A stretch of DNA of 58,091 bases from Synergistes jonesii (GCF_000712295.1 NZ_JMKI01000045.1:1-58091), one strand, 5' to 3'; positions 25,546 through 33,736 are shown, counted from the first letter of the stretch. The notes: generated by a model not told the origin, from the letters alone. A program made the numbers and translations.

Positions 25546-27180
25546 CTACGATTCGCTCTGCATCGCGACGAGATGTTCCGCCCGGTACCTCTGGCGCAGC
25601 TTCGGCTTTTCGATCTTGCCCGTCGGGTTGCGCGGAATCTCCGCGAAGATTATTTTGCGCGGACGCTTGTAGCGCGGCAGGTCGAGGCAGAATCTGGCGA
25701 TCTCCTCCTCGGTGCAGGAGAAGCCCTCTTTTATCTCGACGATCGCGGCCGCTATTTCGCCGAGGCGCGAGTCCGGCAGGCCGATCACGGCGGCGTCCTT
25801 GACGCTCGGATGTGCGCGCAGGAAGTCCTCTATCTGGACGGGGTAGAGGTTTTCGCCGCCGCTGATTATAACGTCCTTCTTGCGGTCGACGAGGTAGATG
25901 AAGCCTTCCTCGTCCTGGCGCGCCATGTCTCCCGTCGAGAGCCAGCCGTCGTGCAGCACCTCCGCCGTCGCCTTCGGGTCTTTATAGTAGCAGGTCATCA
26001 CGCCCGGCCCCTTGACCGCGAGCTCGCCGACGCCGCCGTCCGTTATCGCCTTTCCGTTATCGTCGATTATCTTTGTCTTCCAGCCGTAGCCGGGCACCCC
26101 TATAGCTCCCACCTTGTCGATGTTGCCGGTGCCCAAGTGTACGCAGCCCGGCCCCGTCGATTCCGAGAGGCCGTAGTTCGTGTCGTATCTGTGCTTCGGA
26201 AAGACCCTGCGCCACCTCGCGATGAGGCTCGGCGGCACCGGCTGCGCGCCGATGTGCATCAGCCTCCACTGTGAAAGCTCGTAGTCGTCGAGGTTTATCT
26301 TGCCGGCGTCGATCGCGTCGAGGATGTCCTGCGCCCACGGTACGAGCAGCCAGACGATCGTGCATTTTTCCTTAGAAACGCTTTCGATTATCGTTTTCGG
26401 ATCTGTCCCCTTGAGCAATACTCCTCTGCTGCCGGAGATGAGGCTGCCGAACCAGTGCATCTTCGCTCCTGTGTGATAGAGCGGCGGGATGCAGAGGAAG
26501 ATGTCGCCGCGGCCCTGCCCGTGATGTACCTGCTCCGTCTTGGCCGCGTGCATCAGGCTTTCGTGGTTGTGCAGGATAGCTTTAGGGAAGCCGGTCGTGC
26601 CCGAGGAAAAGTATATAGCGGCGTCGTCTTCGTCGGAAAGGATTATGCGCGGCGGGCAGCTCGAAAGGTTCGAACTGAGGTGCATATAGTTTTCCGCGAA
26701 GCGCGGGCAGCCGTCGCCGGTGAAGAAGCGCAGCTTCACGCGCGGGATCGAGTCGCATATGTCCTCGACGCGTCCGATAAATTCAGGGCCGAAGAAGAGC
26801 GCGTCGACATCGGCGAGCTCGAGGCAGTATTTTATCTCGGCGGCGGTGTAGCGGAAGTTTAGCGGCACGGCGAGCGCACCGGTCTTGAGGATGCCGAAGT
26901 AGAGCGGCAGCCACTCAAGGTTGTTCATCATCAGGATGGCGACCTTGTCGCCCTTTTTTATCCCGCGGGAAAGCAGCAGATTGGCGCAGCGGTTCGCCTT
27001 TTCGTCGAATGCGCCCCACGTTATCTCCCTGCGGTAGCTCTCGGTCGGGCTCGACTCGATGAGCTCGTACTCCTTCCACGTCACGCGGCGTATTTCTTTG
27101 ACCTCGGGGTTGATCTCGACCAGCGCGGTCTCGTTGCAGAATTCTCTCGCGTTTCTTTCCAGCAGATCAGTTATAGGCAT
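25546..27180 (-). CDS. AMP-forming acyl/aryl-CoA ligase
   Basis: 544 aa ANL-superfamily enzyme that activates a carboxylic acid as acyl-AMP and then acyl-CoA. Motifs: the phosphate loop YFSSGTTGFPKAILHNHESL (about 180-199), NYGLSESTGPG (about 330), GWLSTGDMARQDEEGF (about 415-430) and the C-terminal catalytic Lys in PRNPTGKIEKPKLR (about 520). Acyl-chain specificity is not evident. It is the first gene behind a T-box riboswitch whose specifier reads UAC (Tyr), so expression should rise when uncharged tRNA-Tyr accumulates. That suggests activation of an aryl acid such as 4-hydroxyphenylacetate for tyrosine synthesis, rather than fatty acid breakdown. GGGAGGAAAG precedes the ATG. Confidence 0.88.
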   Translation of the reverse strand: MPITDLLERNAREFCNETALVEINPEVKEIRRVTWKEYELIESSPTESYRREITWGAFDEKANRCANLLLSRGIKKGDKVAILMMNNLEWLPLYFGILKTGALAVPLNFRYTAAEIKYCLELADVDALFFGPEFIGRVEDICDSIPRVKLRFFTGDGCPRFAENYMHLSSNLSSCPPRIILSDEDDAAIYFSSGTTGFPKAILHNHESLMHAAKTEQVHHGQGRGDIFLCIPPLYHTGAKMHWFGSLISGSRGVLLKGTDPKTIIESVSKEKCTIVWLLVPWAQDILDAIDAGKINLDDYELSQWRLMHIGAQPVPPSLIARWRRVFPKHRYDTNYGLSESTGPGCVHLGTGNIDKVGAIGVPGYGWKTKIIDDNGKAITDGGVGELAVKGPGVMTCYYKDPKATAEVLHDGWLSTGDMARQDEEGFIYLVDRKKDVIISGGENLYPVQIEDFLRAHPSVKDAAVIGLPDSRLGEIAAAIVEIKEGFSCTEEEIARFCLDLPRYKRPRKIIFAEIPRNPTGKIEKPKLRQRYRAEHLVAMQSES

Positions 27181-27222
27181 TTTTCTTTCCTCCCGTTTTT
27201 GCCTGTTTGGAGGGGAAGATAT

Positions 27223-27490
27223 AAAAAAATCCCGCCCTCCTGCATTCAGAGGACGGGAAAACTTTTACCCGTGGTACCACCTCAGTTTGGCGCTCCCTCG
27301 CGGGACGCGCCCTCGTCGGGTACGGGCGCCGAAGGCCGATACCCTGTCCGCTGTAACGGGCGCGCCCGTCGCCGCCTACTCGAAAAATTCTTTCGGGGCG
27401 CTGCTCTTGAAATGTATTTCGGCCCGTCCGTCTGCCGCCTCGCACCGTCCGGCGGCTCTCTGCAAGGACTGTTCTCGGGCTTACTTCTTT
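27223..27490 (-). promoter_or_regulatory. T-box riboswitch, tyrosine-type specifier (UAC)
   Basis: Minus-strand leader ending about 43 bases before the acyl-CoA ligase. In transcript order it shows GAAGTAAG (start of Stem I, near 27482), the conserved AGAGAGCCG and GGTGCGAGGC elements, then GAAA-TAC-ATTTCAAGAGC with the specifier at 27414-27416. This aligns with GAAA-GGC-AUUCUUGAGC of a known glycine T-box, so the codon is UAC. Next come GAGTAGGCGGCGACGG and CCCGTTAC, and the T-box core GAGGTGGTACCACGGG (near 27284-27268). The UGGU bulge would pair with ACCA-3' and an A discriminator, as in tRNA-Tyr. The terminator is CCCGTCCTC / GGAGGGCGGG plus a T7 run (27257-27223). A possible -35 TTGACA lies at 27554-27549. 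Confidence 0.92.
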
Positions 27491-27715
27491 TCAGTCGTCG
27501 CATTTGCCTTTATTCCACGGTTGATATTTTTGCTCAGAGGCCGGCTTATGTCAAGCCCCCAAAAGAAAACCCGACTTCCCAGGTAAAAAAGAGCGGCCGC
27601 AGTACGGTGGGACGTCCGAAGTCTCTAAGAGTGTTTTACACACCCCTTTGCGCTTGAACTTGACCTCCTTCTTTTCTTCCTGGGGATTTGGTGGATTTGG
27701 GGCGCCTTGACGCCC

Positions 27716-27744
27716 TTGACAATCGAAAGATACGCCGATAGAAT
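27716..27744 (+). promoter_or_regulatory. Sigma-70 promoter of the metYX leader
   Basis: TTGACA (27716-27721), a 17-base spacer, TAGAAT (27739-27744). Transcription should start near 27751, about 28 bases before the leader-peptide ATG. Confidence 0.75.
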
Positions 27745-27778
27745 GTGAGCAATGAATCTGTGAAGGGGGCTTTGCGCG

Positions 27779-27847
27779 ATGATCAACTCATATCCGCTGT
27801 GCGTAATGATGATGTGCGCAAAAAGCAGAGCCCCTGGGGAACAGTAG
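27779..27847 (+). CDS. metYX leader peptide, 22 aa, with Met-Met-Met-Cys
   Basis: ATG at 27779 with AAGGGGGC (27763-27770) 8 bases upstream; stop TAG at 27845. The peptide begins MINSYPL, continues CVMMMCAK and ends SRAPGEQ. Three successive Met codons (27806-27814) are flanked by Cys codons (27800, 27815). It lies between a good promoter and a terminator/antiterminator pair, all upstream of metY. Its expected role is to report Met-tRNA (perhaps also Cys-tRNA) supply through ribosome stalling, not to act as a protein. The same MMMCA coding block occurs in the metN leader. Confidence 0.85.
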   Translation: MINSYPLCVMMMCAKSRAPGEQ

Positions 27848-27903
27848 ACGGAAATTTCGCAACTGTACCGGCGGGCTCTGCTTTTTAGCAGGGCCCGTTT
27901 TTT
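27820..27903 (+). promoter_or_regulatory. metYX attenuator: antiterminator and Rho-independent terminator
   Basis: Terminator: GGGCTCTGC (27873-27881), loop TTTTTA, GCAGGGCCC (27888-27896; one G-U pair), then G and a T6 run. Competing antiterminator: AAAAAGCAGAGCCC (27820-27833), inside the leader-peptide gene, pairs perfectly over 14 bases with GGGCTCTGCTTTTT (27873-27886) and so captures the 5' arm of the terminator. A ribosome stalled on the Met codons leaves at least 27825-27833 free, allowing readthrough. A ribosome that proceeds to the stop at 27845 covers this arm, allowing termination. The mechanism is inferred; the pairings are direct. Confidence 0.85.
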
Positions 27904-27927
27904 ATATTTTTTAAGGAGGAAATCGCC

Positions 27928-29223
27928 GTGAAGGATAATAAAAATTACGGTTTCATGACAAAGGCTCTGCATGCGGGCTGGGAGCGCGACCCGGCGACGG
28001 GCTCGTCCGGGCTGCCGATCTACGCCACGTCGGCCTATCAGTTCAAGGACAGCGCGCAGGCCGCGAGCCTTTTTAAGCTCGAAGAGGAGGGCTATATCTA
28101 CTCGCGCCTGGCCAACCCGACCGTCAAAGCGTTCGAGGACGGGCTGAACGCGCTCGAAGGCGGCTGCGGCGCCATCGCGCTCTCCTCCGGGCAGGCCGCC
28201 TTGGCGCACCTTGTCGCGGCGCTCTGCTCCTCCGGCTCGAACCTCGTCGTCTCGCGCAAGGTCTACGGCGGCACGGTGACGCTGCTACAAAACGTCTTCT
28301 CGCGCTTCGGGATAGAGACGAAGTTCGTCGACAGCGACCATCCCTGTCAGGTCGAAGAGGCGATAGACGACGACACACGCGGGGTGATCACGGAGACCAT
28401 CGGCAACCCGATGATGAACGTCGCGCCTCTCGAAGCTCTCGCGCGCGCCGCGCACCGCCGCGGTGTCCCTCTGATAATCGACAACACCTTCGCGACACCG
28501 GCGCTCTGCCGCCCGATCGAATGGGGGGCGGACGCGGTGGTCTATTCGACGACCAAATACGTCTCCGGCAACGGGAACCTGATAGGCGGCGCCATCGTCG
28601 ACGGCGGCGGCTTCGACTGGCGCGCATACCCGGAAAAATTCCCCGGCCTCGCGCTCCCCGACCCGTCGTACCACGACATAGTATTCGCCGAGAGATACGG
28701 GAGATCGGCGCTCGCGGCCAAGCTGCACTGCTCCGTGCTGCGCGACATGGGCGGCTGTCCGTCAGCCTTCGACGCCTACCTTCTCCACCTTTCGCTTTCG
28801 ACCCTTGCCCTGAGGATGGCGCGCCACAGCGAAAACGGCCTCGCCGTCGCTAAATTCCTTGAAAAACATCCGCAGGTCGAATGGGTGCGCTACCCAGGCC
28901 TTGAAAGCCATCCGCAGAACGACATGGCGAAGGTCTACCTGAAAGACGGCTGCGGCGGAATGATGGCCTTCGGCGTGAAGGGCGGGATCGAAGCCGGGCG
29001 CAAGCTGGTAGACTCTCTTTCGCTGATAGGGCACATGGCGAACCTCGGCCAGACGCGCACGCTGATAATCCACCCAGCGAGTACGACGCACAGCCAGCTC
29101 ACAAGCGGGCAGCGCGCGGAGGCGGGGCTCTCCGACGGGCTGCTGCGCCTTTCCGTCGGGCTGGAGGATGCGGCGGACATCATCACGGACCTTGAAAAGG
29201 GCCTCGACGCGGCCGGAAAATAA
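27928..29223 (+). CDS. metY: O-acetylhomoserine sulfhydrylase (O-acetylhomoserine aminocarboxypropyltransferase)
   Basis: 431 aa PLP enzyme of the Cys/Met metabolism family; forms homocysteine from O-acetylhomoserine and sulfide in the cytoplasm. The PLP lysine is Lys210 in VYSTTKYVSGNG; GKG-type substrate residues and the C-terminal TLIIHPASTTHSQL and GLSDGLLRLSVGLED are family signatures. The length of about 430 aa fits MetY better than MetB or MetC (about 380-400). The start is GTG at 27928 with AAGGAGG 9 bases upstream. metX follows 8 bases after the stop, giving the complete route homoserine to O-acetylhomoserine to homocysteine. Expression is probably set by the upstream Met leader peptide. 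Confidence 0.95.
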   Translation: MKDNKNYGFMTKALHAGWERDPATGSSGLPIYATSAYQFKDSAQAASLFKLEEEGYIYSRLANPTVKAFEDGLNALEGGCGAIALSSGQAALAHLVAALCSSGSNLVVSRKVYGGTVTLLQNVFSRFGIETKFVDSDHPCQVEEAIDDDTRGVITETIGNPMMNVAPLEALARAAHRRGVPLIIDNTFATPALCRPIEWGADAVVYSTTKYVSGNGNLIGGAIVDGGGFDWRAYPEKFPGLALPDPSYHDIVFAERYGRSALAAKLHCSVLRDMGGCPSAFDAYLLHLSLSTLALRMARHSENGLAVAKFLEKHPQVEWVRYPGLESHPQNDMAKVYLKDGCGGMMAFGVKGGIEAGRKLVDSLSLIGHMANLGQTRTLIIHPASTTHSQLTSGQRAEAGLSDGLLRLSVGLEDAADIITDLEKGLDAAGK

Positions 29224-29231
29224 AAAACGAC

Positions 29232-30311
29232 ATGAAAGAAGAGCTATCTTCCGTGGAATTGGAGAATGTGACTCTGCCCTCCGGCGCTCGCTTCGACAGC
29301 CTCACGCAGGCTTACGCGAAGTACGGCGAAATGTCCAGCGACGGCGGCAATGTGATTCTCGTCTGCCACGCGCTGACGGGCAGCCAAAGGCTTACGGGCG
29401 AAAAGCGCGCCGGCGAGCCCGACCCGTGGTGGGGCCCCATCGTGGGGGACGGGCGCGCGCTCGACACGCGCGAATACTGCGTGATCTGCTTCAACAACCT
29501 CGGAAGCCCCTACGGGAGCACCTCCCCGCTCTCGATAAACCCCGCCGACGGCCGCCGCTGGGCGATGAGATTCCCGATCCTCTCGCCGCGCGACGCCGCG
29601 TTCGCTCAGCGGGCCGCGCTCGACGCGATGGGCGTAAAAGAAATTTACGCCGTCGCCGGCGGCTCTCTCGGCGGAATGATAGCCCTCGAGCACGCGGCGT
29701 CGTTCCCCGACAAGACCCCGCGCTGCGCGCTCATCGCCGCGCCGGACCGCCTCTACCCGCAGGCCATCGCCTTCAACGCGGTGCAGCGGCAGAGCATCAT
29801 GGGCGACCCCGAATGGAAAAACGGCGACTACGAAGGCGCGGGCCCGGCCAACGGGCTCGCCGCGGCGAGGATGCTCGCGATGATAACCTACCGCAGCGAG
29901 CAGTCCTTCACGAACCGCTATATGCGTGAAATGGCGCGCGGTACGACGAGCGACTGGAGCGGCGAATTCCAGGTCGAAAGCTATCTGCATCATCACGGGG
30001 AGGCGATAGTGAAGCGCTTCGACGCCAACTGCTACCTATATTTGACGAGGATGATGGACCTGCACGACATAGGGGCCGGGCGGGGCGGGCTGGACGCGGC
30101 GTGGAAGAGTTACGCTGGACGCAGGCTTTTGGGGCTCGGCGTGTCGAGCGACATGCTCTTCCCGAACTGGCAGGTCGAGGAGGCCGTCAGAGCCGCCGCC
30201 AAAAACGGCGTCCGCGCCTATTACGAAGAGATAGAGAGCGAAAACGGGCACGACTCCTTCCTGATAGACTTCGACCAGGTGGACGACTACCTGCGCTCCT
30301 TCCTGCGGTGA
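29232..30311 (+). CDS. metX: Homoserine O-acetyltransferase
   Basis: 359 aa alpha/beta hydrolase-fold acyltransferase of the MetX family, giving O-acetylhomoserine from homoserine and acetyl-CoA. Catalytic triad: Ser145 in AGGSLGGM, Asp307 in SSDMLFP, His340 in NGHDSFL. HALTGSQ near residue 46 and NNLGSPYGSTSP near 88-99 are MetX signatures. Some MetX-like enzymes use succinyl-CoA; the neighbouring MetY favours acetyl transfer. It is the second gene of the metYX unit and ends at a palindromic terminator. Confidence 0.93.
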   Translation: MKEELSSVELENVTLPSGARFDSLTQAYAKYGEMSSDGGNVILVCHALTGSQRLTGEKRAGEPDPWWGPIVGDGRALDTREYCVICFNNLGSPYGSTSPLSINPADGRRWAMRFPILSPRDAAFAQRAALDAMGVKEIYAVAGGSLGGMIALEHAASFPDKTPRCALIAAPDRLYPQAIAFNAVQRQSIMGDPEWKNGDYEGAGPANGLAAARMLAMITYRSEQSFTNRYMREMARGTTSDWSGEFQVESYLHHHGEAIVKRFDANCYLYLTRMMDLHDIGAGRGGLDAAWKSYAGRRLLGLGVSSDMLFPNWQVEEAVRAAAKNGVRAYYEEIESENGHDSFLIDFDQVDDYLRSFLR

Positions 30312-30352
30312 CCGCCGCGGCTTTTCAGCGGAAATAAAACCGGCTGACGAAA

Positions 30353-30373
30353 AAAGGCCCGCGCGCGGGCTTT
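30353..30373 (+). terminator. Terminator of metYX
   Basis: GCCCGCGCGCGGGC palindrome (30357-30370) with an A-run before and CTTTCGCTC after, about 45 bases beyond the metX stop. Confidence 0.65.
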
Positions 30374-30520
30374 CGCTCATCTCATCTGCCGAGGAGCTCT
30401 CTTAGAAAATCAGCGAGCAGCCTCTTCTGCCGCCCGCTCAGTCAGTATATATTCTGTGCTTTCAACCTCTTTATATCTTTCCGCCTCAGCAGACAGGAGT
30501 TATATTTACTTTTGCTCCAT

Positions 30521-31141
30521 TTATTTCTTTTTAGTTTTATTCTGCTTTACCGTTTCCAGCTCGTCCAGCTCTTCGATGCCGATTTTCCTGTAGCCTTTGG
30601 GCTCGGCGAAGAGATTGGGGTCCTGCGGCGCGAATTTTATTTTTTTATATTCGTAGGCGTATTCGCCGTTCAGCGACTGCATTTTTACCGGAATCGGGAA
30701 GCCGTTCCTGCGCCACTCGTAGTACTGGTCCTGCGTTTCACCGTTATTGTATTTCACCGTCACGAGATATTTTCTCAGGCGGAAAGTGTCGACTATTTCG
30801 TAGCCTAAGTCTTCGCGCGAGAGGTCTCCAGTGTCCTTCGGATCGCCGTTCGTCGCGTCGCCCGGCAGAGCGCCGAAGAATTCTTCTTCCACGTAGACCT
30901 TTTTCTTAGGGAAGACGAGCCACATCACCTTTTTGTCGGCGCGCGTGACTTCTATCTCGCCGGAGCCGTCAAGCTCGAAGCGCGACTTTTCCGCCGTCAT
31001 GTAAATTTTTCCTTTGCGCGTCGTCTCCCCCTCTTTTTCGACGAACTCCGCGCTGAAGTCGAGCGCGAAGGAGGCGGAGGCGAGGGCCGTGGCGATAAGC
31101 AGCGCAGCGCAGAGCGTTGCGCGGATGGTTTTATTTTTCAT
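30521..31141 (-). CDS. Exported LolA-like protein
   Basis: 206 aa. A signal peptide (MKNKTIRATLCAALLIATALASASFA, given by its ends MKNK and ASASFA, about 26 residues) precedes a beta-rich domain (FSAEFVEKEGETTRKGKIY, KSRFELDGSGEIEVTRADKK, MWLVFPKKKVYVEEEF) with the half-barrel pattern of LolA/LolB and outer-membrane lipoprotein-sorting proteins. A role in the periplasm, perhaps lipid or lipoprotein handling, is inferred from fold only. The C-terminus is basic (KQNKTKKK). It stands alone, divergent from the EamA gene at 31251. A DUF4412-type protein is the alternative description. Confidence 0.7.
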   Translation of the reverse strand: MKNKTIRATLCAALLIATALASASFALDFSAEFVEKEGETTRKGKIYMTAEKSRFELDGSGEIEVTRADKKVMWLVFPKKKVYVEEEFFGALPGDATNGDPKDTGDLSREDLGYEIVDTFRLRKYLVTVKYNNGETQDQYYEWRRNGFPIPVKMQSLNGEYAYEYKKIKFAPQDPNLFAEPKGYRKIGIEELDELETVKQNKTKKK

Positions 31142-31250
31142 CGATGCACCTCGTTCTTTTTTTTTTCGACGCCCCCCTTACCGCGGACGCCGTATGATAT
31201 TATATATTCGCCTGCGGCATCGCGCACGGTTATTCTGTGAAACGCCGGTG

Positions 31251-32132
31251 ATGTTTTTGCTTTACGGGATATTTTTGAGCGTTGTGACCTGTTTCTGCTG
31301 GGGAAGCACCTCGTTCCTGATGAGAGGCATAAGGAAGCTCGACGCAGCCGAGATGTCCCTTACGCGCGCCTGCGGCGGCCTTTTGTGCGGGGCTCTTCTG
31401 CTTTTCGCGAAGAACGCGCAGCTGACGCCGGTGACGAGGTTCGAGTTTTTTATTTTTCTCGCGCTTGTGATATGCAACAACATTCTCGGAGACGTCTTTC
31501 TCTTCTTTTCGATCCGCCTGCTCGGCGTGGCGCGCGGTTCGGCGATTTCCAGCACCTATCCGATATGCGTCGCGATAGTCTCGTATTTGATTTACGACGC
31601 GCCGCTGACGCCGGCTATAGCGGGCGGCACTCTCTCGGTCGTGGCCGGCGTGGCTCTGCTCTGCCGCAAGGGGAAGGAGGAGCGCCCGCTATCCTTCCGG
31701 GGGCTTGCGTCGGCGGCCGCGGCGAGCGTCTTCTGGGCCGCCGGGCTTCTGCTGAATAAGGAGCTTCTCGTCTGCGGGCTCAACCCCGCGACGATCGTTC
31801 TGGGGCGCGGCGTCGCGTTTTTTGGGGCGGCGTCGGCCGTATGGTTTCTCCACGCGTTTTTTGTAAAGAAGAAAGCACGGCCGTGGCGCGCCTTCCTGAG
31901 GCGCGACTCGGCGCTCGGCGTGACGGCCGGAGCCTGCTCTCTCGGGCTAGGCGCCTGGTTTTATTCGCTGGCGCTTCAGTATGTGCCGCCGACGGTCGCG
32001 ACTCCGATAGGGGCGTCGAATCCGGTGCTCGCGTCGCTCTTTTCGACGCTGGTCTATAAAGATAAGATAGAGCCGGCGCAGTGGGCCGGGATAGTCTTCG
32101 CCGTCGGGGGGTCGGTGCTGGTGGCGCTGTAG
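31251..32132 (+). CDS. EamA/DMT-superfamily transporter
   Basis: 293 aa with ten membrane helices in two repeats; signatures SVVTCFCWGSTSFLMRGIRK near the N-terminus and YVPPTVATPIGASNPVLASL with a KDKIEPAQW loop near the C-terminus. It probably exports a metabolite across the inner membrane. The frame is open upstream to 31014, but that part overlaps the divergent LolA-like gene in antisense and is not protein-like; ATG 31251 begins the first helix (MFLLYGIFLSV). Its ribosome-binding site is weak (CCGGTG). It lies among methionine genes, but nothing in its sequence links it to methionine. Confidence 0.85.
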   Translation: MFLLYGIFLSVVTCFCWGSTSFLMRGIRKLDAAEMSLTRACGGLLCGALLLFAKNAQLTPVTRFEFFIFLALVICNNILGDVFLFFSIRLLGVARGSAISSTYPICVAIVSYLIYDAPLTPAIAGGTLSVVAGVALLCRKGKEERPLSFRGLASAAAASVFWAAGLLLNKELLVCGLNPATIVLGRGVAFFGAASAVWFLHAFFVKKKARPWRAFLRRDSALGVTAGACSLGLGAWFYSLALQYVPPTVATPIGASNPVLASLFSTLVYKDKIEPAQWAGIVFAVGGSVLVAL

Positions 32133-32175
32133 CGGCGCGCTCTTGCTTCGCCGCGCGGAATCCGTATGGCGTCGA

Positions 32176-32205
32176 ACAGCCGCCCGACGCACGCCGGGCG
32201 GCTGT
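32176..32205. terminator. Terminator between EamA and metQ (convergent genes)
   Basis: ACAGCCGCCCG (32176-32186) pairs perfectly with CGGGCGGCTGT (32195-32205). Confidence 0.75.
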
Positions 32206-32232
32206 CAGTCCGCGGTGCCGCTTTCGCTTTTT

Positions 32233-33012
32233 TTAGAACGCGGGGACAATTCCCTTCGGCACGAGCTCTTTGTTGATGAAGTCCTTTACTTCTTTTGAGT
32301 TCGAGGCCTTGACGAGGGCCTTTATCGCCGGCGAGTCTTTCTCCTCGGCGCGCACGGCGACGACGTTGGCGTAGGGGCTGTCCTTGCCTTCAATGATTAT
32401 CGCGTCTTTGGCAGGGATGAGCCCCGCTTCGACCGCGAAGTTCGTGTTTATGACCGCCGCGTCGACATCCTGCAGCGTGCGCGGGAGCTGCGCCGCGTCG
32501 AGCTCGCGTATCTTGAAGTTCTTCGGGTTGTCTGTGACGTCCTTGGCCGTCACTAGTTCCCCGGCCTTGACCTTGACGAGTCCGCCCTTCTCAAGCAGGC
32601 GGAGGGCGCGCGCGCAGTTAGTCGCGTCGTTCGGTATCGCGATCTGGGCGCCGTTTTTCAGCTCGTCGAGCTTGCCTATCTTCTTCGAGTACAAGCCAAG
32701 CGGCTCGATGTGGATCTTCGCGACCCAGACGAGCTTCAGACCCTTTTCTTTGACCGTGTTCTCCAGATAGGGGATGTGCTGGAAGAAGTTGGCGTCGAGC
32801 GACTTTTCCGCGAGCGCCGTGTTCGGCGTCACGTAGTCGGTGAATTCGACTATTTTCAGCTCGTAGCCGTCTTTGGCCAGGAGCTGCTTTACGACGTTCA
32901 TGATGTCCTTGTGCGGGAACGGCGTGACGCCTATTTTGATTTCCTTGCCGGCCGCGAAGGCCGCAGCGGGTATCAGCAGTGCCGCTATCAGTGCGAGTGC
33001 GATTTTCTTCAT
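32233..33012 (-). CDS. metQ: Methionine ABC transporter, substrate-binding protein
   Basis: 259 aa NlpA/MetQ-family binding protein delivering L-methionine (possibly also D-methionine) to MetNI. Typical blocks are KIGVTPFPHKDIM (about 25-38), FTDYVTPNTALAEKSLDANFFQH in parts (about 57-79), IAIPNDATNCARALRLLEKGGLV in parts and AVINTNFAVEAGL. The signal peptide ends AAAFAAG and has no lipobox Cys, whereas many MetQ proteins are lipoproteins; this copy should therefore be a soluble periplasmic protein, consistent with an outer membrane. Last gene of metNIQ, 88 bases after metI, with AAGGAGAAG before the ATG. Confidence 0.93.
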   Translation of the reverse strand: MKKIALALIAALLIPAAAFAAGKEIKIGVTPFPHKDIMNVVKQLLAKDGYELKIVEFTDYVTPNTALAEKSLDANFFQHIPYLENTVKEKGLKLVWVAKIHIEPLGLYSKKIGKLDELKNGAQIAIPNDATNCARALRLLEKGGLVKVKAGELVTAKDVTDNPKNFKIRELDAAQLPRTLQDVDAAVINTNFAVEAGLIPAKDAIIIEGKDSPYANVVAVRAEEKDSPAIKALVKASNSKEVKDFINKELVPKGIVPAF

Positions 33013-33100
33013 TTTCTCTTCTCCTTGTCGTTATTTTTTAGACTCCGGGGCGCGCTGTGCAGAAAATTTTCATATCATACTCTATCGCAGACCGCCTCCG

Positions 33101-33736
33101 TTATCTGATTTTTTCGTATATGTAATTGCCTATGTACTGAATCACCTGGACAATTACTATCAGAATCGCGACGGAGTAGATCATAACGTCCGTCTGGAAT
33201 CTGTTGTAGCCGTATTTTATCGCGAGGTCCCCGAGCCCCCCGCCTCCGACGACTCCGGCCATCGCGGAGTAGCCCAGCAGGTTTATCGCGACGACGGCCC
33301 AGTTGAGGACGATCGAGGGCATCGCCTCTTTTATCATCACGCCGAAGATTATCTGTCCCGTCGACGCGCCGAAGGATTTCGCCGCTTCGACGACGCCGCG
33401 GTCGACTTCAAGAAGACTGCCTTCCATAAGGCGCGCCACGAAGGGCGTCGCCGCTATCGTCAGCGGCACGATCGACGCCGTGCTCCCGATCGAAGTGCCG
33501 GCGATGAGGCGCGTCAGCGGGATTATCGCGATGAGCAGTATTATGAAGGGGAATGAGCGCAGCAGGTTGACGGCGGCGTCGAGCGCCCTGTAGACCGGCC
33601 TGTTCGGCGAGAGCCCCGCGGGGCCCGTCATGATCATCAGCACCGCGACGCAGGATCCGAAAATACCTGAGAAAAAGGTCGAAACGGCCACCATGTAGAG
33701 CGTTTCCCAAAGAGCCGCCAGGAGTTCACTGCCCAT
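33101..33736 (-). CDS. metI: Methionine ABC transporter permease
   Basis: 211 aa, five predicted membrane helices, with the MetI signature region MVAVSTFFSGIFGSCVAVLM and the EAA-type cytoplasmic loop EVDRGVVEAAKSFGASTGQIIF (about 130-150) that contacts the ATPase. It overlaps the 3' end of metN by 11 bases, indicating translational coupling. Confidence 0.93.
   Translation of the reverse strand: MGSELLAALWETLYMVAVSTFFSGIFGSCVAVLMIMTGPAGLSPNRPVYRALDAAVNLLRSFPFIILLIAIIPLTRLIAGTSIGSTASIVPLTIAATPFVARLMEGSLLEVDRGVVEAAKSFGASTGQIIFGVMIKEAMPSIVLNWAVVAINLLGYSAMAGVVGGGGLGDLAIKYGYNRFQTDVMIYSVAILIVIVQVIQYIGNYIYEKIR

Noticed and set aside
27751-27927. SAM riboswitch or T-box as the explanation for the metYX leader
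   Set aside because: No T-box core and no SAM-I or SAM-II type conserved core could be recognised; the leader peptide and its competing helices account for the whole stretch.
27625-28209. 194-codon minus-strand frame over the metY leader
   Set aside because: It would run antisense through the promoter, leader peptide and metY; the plus-strand elements explain the sequence better.
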